Source: an uncultured Alphaproteobacteria bacterium (GTDB taxonomy: Bacteria > Pseudomonadota > Alphaproteobacteria > Micropepsales > Micropepsaceae). From it: a stretch of 64,000 nucleotides of DNA. The stretch covers positions 19,614-83,613 of the forward strand of contig CAIOFO010000105.1 in NCBI GenBank assembly GCA_903857685.1, written 5' to 3'. The notes beneath the pieces were generated by a model. It ran no database searches. It saw nothing but the letters and a program-made list of their open reading frames with translations, and had not been told where the DNA came from. This document shows positions 56,954 through 64,000 of the stretch, piece by piece (positions within the stretch are counted from its first letter, which is position 1; each line of letters begins with the position of its first letter). A program made the translations under genes and the position numbers.

Positions 56954-58237
56954 ATGACAGTTCAAGAAGGCCTGCAGACCATGAAGCTGCAGGAGCTCAA
57001 GAATAAAAAGCCCGCCGACCTCCTGGCCTTTGCCGAGGAGCTCGAAATCGAAAACGCCTCGTCCATGCGCAAGCAGGACATGCTGTTCGCCATCCTCAAG
57101 GAGCTGGCCGAGCGCAATGTCGAGATCATGGGCCAGGGCGTGGTCGAGACGCTGCAGGACGGCTTCGGCTTCCTGCGCTCCCCCGAATCCAACTACCTGC
57201 CCGGTCCCGACGATATCTATGTTTCGCCGTCGCAGATCCGCCGTTTCGGCCTGCGCACCGGCGACACGGTGGAAGGCCCGATCCGCGCCCCCAAGGACGG
57301 CGAACGCTATTTCGCGCTGCTGAAGGTCACCACCATCAATTTCGAGGACCCGGAGCAGATCAAGCACAAGGTCCATTTCGACAATCTCACGCCGCTCTAT
57401 CCCACCCGCTGGCTCAAGATGGAGCTGGACGATCCCACCATCAAGGACAAGACCGGCCGCGTCATCGACATTGTGGCGCCGCAGGGCATGGGCCAGCGCG
57501 CCCTGATCACCGCCCCGCCGCGCACCGGCAAGACGGTCATCCTGCAGAACATCGCCAAGGCGATTGCCGCCAATCATCCCGAAGCCTTCCTGATCGTGCT
57601 TCTGATTGACGAACGCCCGGAAGAAGTCACCGACATGCAGCGCACCGTGGTGGGCGAAGTGATTTCCTCCACCTTCGACGAGCCGGCAACGCGCCACGTG
57701 CAGGTCGCCGAAATGGTGATCGAAAAGGCCAAGCGCCTGGTCGAGCACAAGCGCGACGTCATCATCCTGCTGGATTCGATCACCCGCCTGGGCCGCGCCT
57801 ACAACACCGTGGTGCCGTCCTCCGGCAAGGTGCTGACCGGCGGCGTCGACGCCAACGCCCTGCAGCGCCCCAAGCGCTTCTTCGGCGCGGCGCGCAATAT
57901 CGAGGAAGGCGGCTCGCTCACCATCATCGCCACCGCCCTGATCGATACCGGCAGCCGCATGGACGAAGTGATTTTCGAAGAGTTCAAGGGCACCGGCAAC
58001 AGCGAAATCATCCTGGATCGCAAGGTCGCCGACAAGCGGGTATTCCCGGCCATCGACATCATGCGCTCGGGCACCCGCAAGGACGAATTGCTGGTCGAGA
58101 AAGGCACGCTGGCGAAGACCTATGTCCTGCGCCGTATCCTCTCGCCCATGGGCACGGTGGATGCGATCGAATTCCTGCAGGACAAGCTGCGCTCGTCCAA
58201 GAACAATGCGGAATTCTTTGAATCGATGAACACCTGA
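56954..58237 (+). CDS. rho: Transcription termination factor Rho
   Basis: Hexameric RNA-dependent ATPase, 427 residues from ATG 56954; ATG 56981 ([14 protein letters not shown]) aligns with E. coli Rho and would give 418. The N-terminal helix bundle and cold-shock-like RNA site show [15 protein letters not shown] and [38 protein letters not shown]. Walker A is in [18 protein letters not shown]; the Q-loop/R-loop region is [26 protein letters not shown]. No insert in the RNA-binding domain. It is preceded by a 223-base leader. Confidence 0.97.
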   Translation: MTVQEGLQTMKLQELKNKKPADLLAFAEELEIENASSMRKQDMLFAILKELAERNVEIMGQGVVETLQDGFGFLRSPESNYLPGPDDIYVSPSQIRRFGLRTGDTVEGPIRAPKDGERYFALLKVTTINFEDPEQIKHKVHFDNLTPLYPTRWLKMELDDPTIKDKTGRVIDIVAPQGMGQRALITAPPRTGKTVILQNIAKAIAANHPEAFLIVLLIDERPEEVTDMQRTVVGEVISSTFDEPATRHVQVAEMVIEKAKRLVEHKRDVIILLDSITRLGRAYNTVVPSSGKVLTGGVDANALQRPKRFFGAARNIEEGGSLTIIATALIDTGSRMDEVIFEEFKGTGNSEIILDRKVADKRVFPAIDIMRSGTRKDELLVEKGTLAKTYVLRRILSPMGTVDAIEFLQDKLRSSKNNAEFFESMNT

Positions 58238-58250
58238 TCCGAGACGTTGA

Positions 58251-58277
58251 CGGCGAGGCCCCGATGGAGCCTCGCCG
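58251..58277. terminator. Hairpin terminator between rho and qor
   Basis: CGGCGAGGC (58251-58259) pairs perfectly with GCCTCGCCG (58269-58277) around a nine-base loop, 14 bases after the rho stop codon and nine before the convergent qor end. It probably serves both genes; the T run is weak. Confidence 0.65.
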
Positions 58278-58285
58278 GTTCGGCT

Positions 58286-59257
58286 TTACGGAATCAGGAT
58301 TGTCGCGCCCGTGGTCCTGCGGCCAGCCAGCGCTTCCTGCGCCTTGGCGGCATCCTTCAGCGCCACGCGCTGGTTGATCGCCACCTTCACCGCGCCCGAC
58401 TTGATCACCGCGAACAGATCGTCGGCGGTTTCCTGCAGCTCCTGGGCGTTGCGGGTGTAGTGCCCCAGCGTGGGCCTTGTCAGGAACAGCGAGCCCTTGG
58501 CGGCCAGCTGGCCGGGCGGAAAGGGCGGCACCGCGCCCGAGGAATTTCCGAAACTCACCATCATGCCGCGCACGCTGAGGCAATCCAGCGATGCCTCGAA
58601 CGTGTCCTTGCCGATGGAATCGTAAACCACCGGCACGCCTTCGCCGTTCGTGATCTCGCGCACCTTCTTCTGCCAGCCTTCGCCCAGGACCAGGACATGC
58701 TCGCAGCCATGGCTTTTGGCCAGGGCGACCTTTTCCTGACTGCCGACGGTTCCGATGACATGGGCGCCCAGATGCGCGGCCCATTGGCAGGCGATCATGC
58801 CGACGCCGCCCGCGGCGGAATGAAACACGATGGTGTCGCCCGGCTTCACCGGAAAAGTGCGGCGCAGCAGATATTGCGAGGTCATGCCCTTGAGCATGAC
58901 GGCAGCGGCGACTTCGTCGCTGATGCCGTCGGGCAGCTTGACCAGCTTGTCGGCGGGAACATTGGCGGCCTCGGCATAGGAGCCGATGGCGCCGCCGCAA
59001 TAGCCGACCCGGTCGCCGATTTTCAGGCCGGTGACGCCGGCGCCCAGCGCTTCCACCGCGCCCGCCGCTTCGGAGCCAAGCCCGGAGGGCAGCGGCAGGG
59101 CATAGAGGCCGGTGCGATGATAGATGTCGATGAAATTGACGCCGATGGCGGTGTGCCGGACCCGCGCCTGTCCCGGGCCGGGCGCGGGCAGATCAATGTC
59201 CTTGTATTCCAGAACGTCCGGCCCGCCGGTTTTTTCAAAACGAATGGCTTTGACCAT
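58286..59257 (-). CDS. NADPH:quinone oxidoreductase (zeta-crystallin type)
   Basis: MDR-superfamily quinone reductase, 323 residues, without the zinc ligands of alcohol dehydrogenases. MVKAIRFEKTGGPDVLEYKDIDLP, GVNFIDIYHRTGLY, GDTIVFHSAAGGVGMIACQWA and GTVGSQEKVALAKSHG are classic Qor motifs. The end AGRRTTGATILIP is typical. It follows the dienelactone-hydrolase-like gene by nine bases on the same strand. Confidence 0.94.
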   Translation of the reverse strand: MVKAIRFEKTGGPDVLEYKDIDLPAPGPGQARVRHTAIGVNFIDIYHRTGLYALPLPSGLGSEAAGAVEALGAGVTGLKIGDRVGYCGGAIGSYAEAANVPADKLVKLPDGISDEVAAAVMLKGMTSQYLLRRTFPVKPGDTIVFHSAAGGVGMIACQWAAHLGAHVIGTVGSQEKVALAKSHGCEHVLVLGEGWQKKVREITNGEGVPVVYDSIGKDTFEASLDCLSVRGMMVSFGNSSGAVPPFPPGQLAAKGSLFLTRPTLGHYTRNAQELQETADDLFAVIKSGAVKVAINQRVALKDAAKAQEALAGRRTTGATILIP

Positions 59258-59266
59258 GACTGTTCT

Positions 59267-59965
59267 CTAGCTGAGATGCTGGCGGAAGAATGTCTGGCTG
59301 CGCACATTGGCAAGATCGGCATTGGCCTTGTCGTAATGCATGCCGCCCACCCGCGCGAAGGCATGGGCCATAAGCGGATATTTGTAGATCGTCACCAGGG
59401 GATTTCCCCCCAGCGTCTGCTCGATTTTCGCTTGCGCCGGCGGAGGCACAAAGTCATCGGCTTCCGCGATGTGCAGCACCAGCGGGTGCTTGATGTTCCC
59501 GGCCTGGTCCAGCTGGTCTTCGATGCGGATGCCGTAATAGCCGACCGAGGCCTGGCTGTCGGTGCGCGTGGCGGCGAGGTAGGCAAGCTGCCCGCCCAGG
59601 CAATAGCCCAGCACGCCGGCCTTGCCGGTCGCGCCGGGCAGCCGGCGCAGATGGTCCAGCGCCGCCTGAATGTCGGTGACGCCGGCGCCCAGGTCGAATT
59701 TCCCCAGACAGTCAAACGCAACCTGGCGATCCGCCTCGATCTTGTCTGATAGTTCGATGCCGGGCTTGATGCGCCAGAACAGGTCCGGCACCAGCGCAAA
59801 GAAGCCGCGCGAGGCCAGGCCGTCTGCGATATCGCGCAGCCCCTGATTGACCCCGAAAATTTCCTGGATGACCACGATGCCGGGGCCGCGCCCGGAACCG
59901 GGGCTGGCAAGATAGCCCCCGAAGCTGCCGTCCTTGCCCGTGATGGTGCTGTTCAGGTTTGTCAT
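59267..59965 (-). CDS. Dienelactone hydrolase family protein
   Basis: 232-residue alpha/beta hydrolase with a probable cysteine nucleophile: GVLGYCLGGQLAYLAA is the G-x-C-x-G elbow of dienelactone hydrolases, the acid is in AEADDFVPP and the histidine in YPLMAHAF. The N-terminus GPGIVVIQEIFGVNQGLRDIADGLASRGF is family-typical. No aromatic-degradation genes are near, so the natural substrate is open. It lies four bases from the yyaL-type gene and just before qor, as part of one run. Confidence 0.93.
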   Translation of the reverse strand: MTNLNSTITGKDGSFGGYLASPGSGRGPGIVVIQEIFGVNQGLRDIADGLASRGFFALVPDLFWRIKPGIELSDKIEADRQVAFDCLGKFDLGAGVTDIQAALDHLRRLPGATGKAGVLGYCLGGQLAYLAATRTDSQASVGYYGIRIEDQLDQAGNIKHPLVLHIAEADDFVPPPAQAKIEQTLGGNPLVTIYKYPLMAHAFARVGGMHYDKANADLANVRSQTFFRQHLS

Positions 59966-59969
59966 GGTG

Positions 59970-62021
59970 TCAGGCCGCCGCGCCGCGTTGCTGGGGAAGG
60001 GTAAGGGCCTGGCTCAGGGCCACCGCGCTGGTGATGGGCGCCGAACAGCTGTTGCGCTGGCAAAGATAGACGGTGGGCTGGCCATTCTCCATGGGTTTGC
60101 CGAACGCCGGATGACCCTGCGGCAGCTCATCGGTGCTTTCCACCTGGATCAGCAGCCGGTCGGGCAGCGACTTGCCCCAGATGGCGCGCACAAGTTCGCG
60201 GGCGGCGGCATTGCTCTGCTTGCCCACCACCACCATCTGCATGCCGGTGGCGAAACATTCGAAGCCATTGAGAAAGCCGCCGGCCGCTATCCAATTGCGC
60301 TCGAACTCGCCGGCAAAGGCCTGGGCGATGGCCTGGGCGCGCATGCCATAGCCGTTCTCGCCCGTGAGCAGCGCCAGCTTGGTCAGCAGCGCGATCATGG
60401 CGCCATTGGCCGAGGGCGCCGGCTGGTCGAATATAGTTCGTGTACGGATTATCATCCGTTCCGCATCATTGGCGGTGAAATAATAGCCGCTGCGCGCCTC
60501 ATCCCAGAACTGGCTGTCCAGGGTCTTCACCCAGGTCTTGGCCGCCTCGGCATAGCGCTTGTCGCCGGTGGACTCATAAAGCTGCAACGCGGCTTCCGCC
60601 ATGTGAACATAATCGTCGGAAAAACCTTGCGGGCCGCGCTGGCCGCTGGCCCAGCTGTGCGAGAGCCTGCCGTCCTGATCCAGCAGTTTCACAACGGCAT
60701 CGAAAGCGCCGACGGCGGCCGATACCCATTCCGGGCGGCCGAATGCCGAACCGGCAAAGGCCAGGGCGCGGATGGCAAGACCGTTCCAGTCGGCCAGGAT
60801 TTTCTCGTCGCGCAGGGGCTGGGGCCGGTTGCTGCGCACCGCCAGCAGCAAGCCGCGCTGCTTGGCCATCAGCGCTTCGTCGGCCTCGGTGGGCGGCGTG
60901 GCATCGCCGAACCTGCGCAGGATGGTCTTGCCGTTGAAATTGCCATCGCGCCGCACGCCATAAACCTGCTTGAAGCGCGCCGAGAAGGTGCCGGCAAGGG
61001 CGGCATCTATTTCCGCTTCGGTCCAAGTGTAATATTTGCCTTCCTCGGCATCGGAATGGGGCGAAACACCGCTGGCAAAGGCGCCTTCCAGCGGCATGTC
61101 GCGCAGCAGCCATCCAATCGTCTCATCCACCCGCACCCGGCAAAGCGCGTTGCGGTTGAATTGCCACATCTGGGTCATGAAGCCGATCAGCAGCGCATTG
61201 TCGCACAGCGATTTTTCGAAATTCGGTACCATCCAGCGTTCGTCGATGGCGTAGCGGAAAAAGCCGCCGCCGACATGATCGTAGAGGCCGCCCATCAGCA
61301 TGTTGTTCATGGTGGGCGAAATGACTTGCAGGAATTGCATCATGCCGGTGCGCAGATAGGCGCGCCACAGAACTTCCAGCAATGCCACGGAGGGGGCCTT
61401 GGTCGCGCCCACCAGCCCGCCCATGAAGATGTCGAAACGCTGGCCGACGCGGATCGCCGCCAATTCGATCTGGATGATCTCCAGGCCGCCGCGCATGTCG
61501 CGCTCGAAAATCTTGTTCAGCTCTTCCAGCACCTGGGCGCTGGTTGCCGCCACTTCCTCGGGCCGTTCCTTGTTGGCCTTCGCCCTTTCGGTCACGACGC
61601 TCGCAAAGGCCGGGCGCTCGCCGCGCGGTCCGCCGGGAATGGCCTCGCGCCCCAGAAAGCCGGCCACGAAAAAGGGCACGCCGTCCGGCATCAGGAAGAC
61701 ATTGAGCGGCCAGCCGCCGGAATGACCCATCACCACGGCCGCGGCCTGGTAAATCTGGTCAATGTCGGGGCGTTCTTCGCGGTCCACCAGCACGGGAATA
61801 AAGCTGTCGTTGATCAGCGCCGCGGTTTCGCTGTCGCTGAAAATTTCCTGGTTCATCACCTGGCACCAGTGGCAGCCGGCATAGCCGATGGACAGGAATA
61901 TGGGCTTGCCGGCCGCTTTGGCCTCCTCCAGGACCGCATCGCTCCAAGGCCGCCAAGCCACGGGATTGTCCTTGTGAGCAAGAAGATAGGGGCTGATAGA
62001 CTTGTCCAGGGCGGTCATCAT
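59970..62021 (-). CDS. YyaL/spermatogenesis-associated-20-like protein (DUF255)
   Basis: 683 residues from ATG 62021. The N-terminal thioredoxin-like domain has IGYAGCHWCQVMNQEIFSD (CxxC with a Gln in place of the usual His after it) and VDREERPDIDQIY. The middle and C-terminal parts are an alpha/alpha-barrel resembling N-acylglucosamine epimerases (GLYDHVGGGFFRYAIDERWMVPNFEKSLCDNALL, DGLAIRALAFAG-like segments). Family function is unknown. The frame extends a further 42 residues upstream without family similarity. Confidence 0.92.
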   Translation of the reverse strand: MMTALDKSISPYLLAHKDNPVAWRPWSDAVLEEAKAAGKPIFLSIGYAGCHWCQVMNQEIFSDSETAALINDSFIPVLVDREERPDIDQIYQAAAVVMGHSGGWPLNVFLMPDGVPFFVAGFLGREAIPGGPRGERPAFASVVTERAKANKERPEEVAATSAQVLEELNKIFERDMRGGLEIIQIELAAIRVGQRFDIFMGGLVGATKAPSVALLEVLWRAYLRTGMMQFLQVISPTMNNMLMGGLYDHVGGGFFRYAIDERWMVPNFEKSLCDNALLIGFMTQMWQFNRNALCRVRVDETIGWLLRDMPLEGAFASGVSPHSDAEEGKYYTWTEAEIDAALAGTFSARFKQVYGVRRDGNFNGKTILRRFGDATPPTEADEALMAKQRGLLLAVRSNRPQPLRDEKILADWNGLAIRALAFAGSAFGRPEWVSAAVGAFDAVVKLLDQDGRLSHSWASGQRGPQGFSDDYVHMAEAALQLYESTGDKRYAEAAKTWVKTLDSQFWDEARSGYYFTANDAERMIIRTRTIFDQPAPSANGAMIALLTKLALLTGENGYGMRAQAIAQAFAGEFERNWIAAGGFLNGFECFATGMQMVVVGKQSNAAARELVRAIWGKSLPDRLLIQVESTDELPQGHPAFGKPMENGQPTVYLCQRNSCSAPITSAVALSQALTLPQQRGAAA

Positions 62022-62167
62022 TCTGTTCCAATTGATCGCGGGGCAGGCGATGCTGTCCGCTCGTATTTGGCCTGTTTTTGGGCCGCGCTTCTTAGCCTGA
62101 AAGGGCGCGGCAGCGAAAGCCCGGTCGCGGGAGCGGGCGGGGCGCATATTGAGAAAGGGTGGCCGGC

Positions 62168-62422
62168 ATGAAAGTGCATGTTGAGGTGGATATGACCCCT
62201 GAGGAAGCGCGCAGCATGATGGGCCTGCCCGATGTCGCGCCGCTGCAGGAGAAAATGATGGAGGAAATGCAGGCGCGGATGAAAGCGGCCTTCGATACCG
62301 GCGATCCCGAGGCGATGATGCAAGCCTGGATGCCGCTGGGCGGCGCCAAGGCTTTTGAACAATTCCAGAAATATCTCTGGGATGGCGCCCGCATCATGGC
62401 GGGCAAAAAGGACAAAGCCTGA
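62168..62422 (+). CDS. DUF6489 family protein
   Basis: 84 residues from ATG 62168; GTG 62159 adds three. MKVHVEVDMTPEEARSMMGLPDVAPLQEKMMEEMQARM is the family pattern, followed by a methionine-rich helix and an end rich in lysine. It is probably a small helical cytoplasmic protein; function unknown. It abuts mnmE with no spacer, a position I recall for this family in other alphaproteobacteria. Confidence 0.85.
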   Translation: MKVHVEVDMTPEEARSMMGLPDVAPLQEKMMEEMQARMKAAFDTGDPEAMMQAWMPLGGAKAFEQFQKYLWDGARIMAGKKDKA

Positions 62423-63718
62423 TTGACGCAAGGGAGCACGATCTTCGCCCTGGCCAGCGCCGGCGGCCGGGCCGGGCTGGCCGTGGTGCGGGTGTCGGGC
62501 CCCGGGGCCGGGGCCGCGCTGGCGGCATTGGCGGGCAATAAGCCGCAGCCCCGCCGGGCCAGTGTGCGGCGGCTTTCCTGGCAAGGCGCGACCCTGGATA
62601 AGGCGCTGCTGCTGTGGTTTCCCGGCCCCGACAGTTTTACCGGTCAGGATGTGGCGGAGTTCCATATTCACGGCGGGCGGGCGGTGCGCGAGGCACTGTT
62701 TGCCGCTTTTCTGGAATTGGGCCTTGTCCCGGCGGAGCCTGGCGAATTCAGCCGCAGGGCGGTGGAAAATGGCCGTCTCGATTTGACCAGGGCGGAGGCG
62801 GTGGCCGACCTGGCTGAGGCGCAGACCCCGGCCCAGCTGCGCCAGGCCCTTCGCCAGTATGAGGGCGGGCTGGCCGATCTTTACGAAGGCTGGCGCAGCG
62901 GCCTGATCGGGGCGCTGGCCAGCGCCGAAGCGGCGATCGATTTTTCCGACGACGGCGTGGAAGAGACGGAGCTCATCGCCGCCCGCGCCGCGGTATCAGA
63001 AATAATACAGGAAATACAAAGACATACAGAGGATTTCGGGCGGGGCGAAGTGCTGCGGGAGGGTCTGCGCCTGGCGATTGTCGGACCTCCCAATGCCGGC
63101 AAAAGCTCGCTGATCAATGCCCTGGCCCGGCGCGACATCGCCATCGTCTCGGAAACACCCGGCACCACCCGCGATGTCATTGGGGTGCGGCTTGAGCTGG
63201 GCGGCTATCTCCTGCACGTCTCCGACACGGCGGGCCTGCGCGACAGCAACGACGCCATTGAGGCCGAAGGCGTGCGCCGGGCGCGGGCTGAAGCGGCGTC
63301 CAGCCACCTGACACTGTTGCTGCTGGATGGCAGCGAACCGGCGAATATTCCGGACGGCATCGAGCCTGACCTCACGGTCTGGAATAAAAGCGATCTGCCC
63401 GCTTTCAAAAAGGGCGATGGCATTTCGCTTTCGTTGAAAAGTGGTGAGGGCCTTGCCCAGTTGCTGGCGGCGCTGACCGCGCTGGTGGAAAAAAGACTGG
63501 AAACAAAGGACGAAAGTCCTGCCCTGTCCCGGCCGCGCCATCGTCATGCCTTGAACGAGGCGCTGGCGTCGCTGCGCCATGCGCAAGACGCAAAAGAGCC
63601 GGAGCTGTTCGCCGAAGATCTCCGCCTGGCCAGCCGCGCCATCGGCCGCATTACCGGCAGCATGGATGTTGAGGAAATACTGGATTCGGTTTTCCGTGAT
63701 TTTTGCATCGGGAAATGA
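62423..63718 (+). CDS. mnmE: tRNA uridine-5-carboxymethylaminomethyl GTPase MnmE
   Basis: 431-residue GTPase working with MnmG on wobble uridine 34. TIFALASAGGRAGLAVVRVSGPGA is the formyl-THF-binding N-terminal domain; the G domain has GPPNAGKSS (221-229), DTAGLRD (G3) and NKSD (G4); the protein ends FCIGK with the conserved C-terminal cysteine. TTG 62423 directly follows the DUF6489 stop codon. mnmG follows by 19 bases. Confidence 0.96.
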   Translation: MTQGSTIFALASAGGRAGLAVVRVSGPGAGAALAALAGNKPQPRRASVRRLSWQGATLDKALLLWFPGPDSFTGQDVAEFHIHGGRAVREALFAAFLELGLVPAEPGEFSRRAVENGRLDLTRAEAVADLAEAQTPAQLRQALRQYEGGLADLYEGWRSGLIGALASAEAAIDFSDDGVEETELIAARAAVSEIIQEIQRHTEDFGRGEVLREGLRLAIVGPPNAGKSSLINALARRDIAIVSETPGTTRDVIGVRLELGGYLLHVSDTAGLRDSNDAIEAEGVRRARAEAASSHLTLLLLDGSEPANIPDGIEPDLTVWNKSDLPAFKKGDGISLSLKSGEGLAQLLAALTALVEKRLETKDESPALSRPRHRHALNEALASLRHAQDAKEPELFAEDLRLASRAIGRITGSMDVEEILDSVFRDFCIGK

Positions 63719-63737
63719 TTGCGCGTATTGAGCCGTT

Positions 63738-64000
63738 ATGAGCGGCTCTTACGACGTCATTGTGATCGGCGGCGGCCATGCCGGCTGTGAAGCGGCCAGC
63801 GCGGCGGCGCGGGCAGGCGCCAAGACCCTGCTGCTGACCCATAAGATTGCCACCCTGGGCGAGATGTCCTGCAATCCCGCCATCGGCGGCGTCGGCAAGG
63901 GACATCTGGTGCGCGAGATTGATGCGCTCGACGGCTTGATGGGCAAGGTTGCGGATGCCGCCGGAATTCAGTTTCGTCTCTTGAATCGCCGCAAGGGGCC
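63738..64000 (+). CDS. mnmG: tRNA uridine-5-carboxymethylaminomethyl synthesis enzyme MnmG (partial)
   Basis: Only the first 87 codons or so are in the window. [24 protein letters not shown] is the FAD-binding Rossmann motif and [29 protein letters not shown] the invariant MnmG signature. It is the partner of MnmE just upstream. In many alphaproteobacteria rsmG, parA and parB follow, close to the origin of replication. Confidence 0.96.
   Translation, partial: MSGSYDVIVIGGGHAGCEAASAAARAGAKTLLLTHKIATLGEMSCNPAIGGVGKGHLVREIDALDGLMGKVADAAGIQFRLLNRRKG

Noticed and set aside
59934..62171. Very long plus-strand open frame (about 745 codons) opposite the DUF255 gene
   Set aside because: Antisense to a gene with clear family motifs; its translation is Ala/Gly/His/Arg-rich as expected for the shadow frame of GC-rich DNA. 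The same applies to long antisense frames at 13730-15109, 19247-20908, 21110-22663, 31176-32438, 46273-47571 (upstream part) and 55180-56604.

Overview
This window is a gene-dense, GC-rich stretch of an alphaproteobacterial chromosome. It has about 75 protein genes, almost no spacers over 200 bases, and no tRNA, rRNA, CRISPR array, prophage or insertion sequence that I can see. The alphaproteobacterial assignment rests on several conserved neighbourhoods: nfu-tsaB-rimI-fur-plsC-miaB-phoH-ybeY-corC-lnt-xre, hemW-rdgB-rph facing hrcA-grpE, mltA-timA facing secB with dnaQ-coaE-aroE-maf-ppsR, and hemH-hemJ-rho leading to mnmE-mnmG, which is usually close to the replication origin. Membership near Caulobacterales, Rhizomicrobium or Rhizobiales is a guess; a TipN-like coiled-coil protein and a near-CtrA site lean that way. 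The mnmG gene is cut by the right edge.

Layout. Positions 1-8.6 kb hold an unknown protein, an OmpR-type regulator with an atypical receiver, a class A penicillin-binding protein, a YgjP-like peptidase, VOC-dsbB-coq7, an HNH nuclease, a serine hydrolase, gluQRS and hisE. From 17.9 down to 8.6 kb runs one long minus-strand block for Fe-S assembly, tRNA and rRNA modification, iron regulation and envelope lipid or lipoprotein maturation. Positions 18-25.4 kb hold DUF2239, sdhAF4, htpX, rsmB, the coiled-coil membrane protein facing an Hpt protein, chorismate mutase, and a ferredoxin reductase with its ferredoxin. Positions 25.4-36.7 kb are more accessory: a small membrane protein, a secreted cupin flanked by repeats, a DUF3311/solute-symporter pair, pstCAB without pstS or phoU in view, a hybrid histidine kinase coupled to an AmpG-like permease, olsB and pirin. 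The rest (36.7-64 kb) is housekeeping: gshB, yraN/rsmI/lpoA, hemW-rdgB-rph, hrcA-grpE-dapB-nth, cysZ-like, adenosine kinase, yjbQ-smr-mltA-timA, secB, dnaQ to ppsR, hemH-hemJ-rho, qor, dienelactone hydrolase, a YyaL-type thioredoxin-fold protein, mnmE and mnmG.

The main unexplained signal is a set of interspersed palindromic repeats. Family A (about 55 bases, six copies at 42, 3534, 15994, 41249, 46979 and 48819) has a stem whose two sides change together. Its copies abut start or stop codons, and one lies in frame inside the smr coding sequence, as Rickettsia palindromic elements do. Family B hairpins carry the loop or arm core GCGNCAGCG and appear nested inside A and D copies. Family C hairpins have the core YCGGTGR. 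Family D brackets the cupin gene, whose Shine-Dalgarno sequence is also sealed in a perfect 10-bp stem. I found no obvious new enzymatic or defence system; the repeat mosaic is the best candidate for something undescribed.
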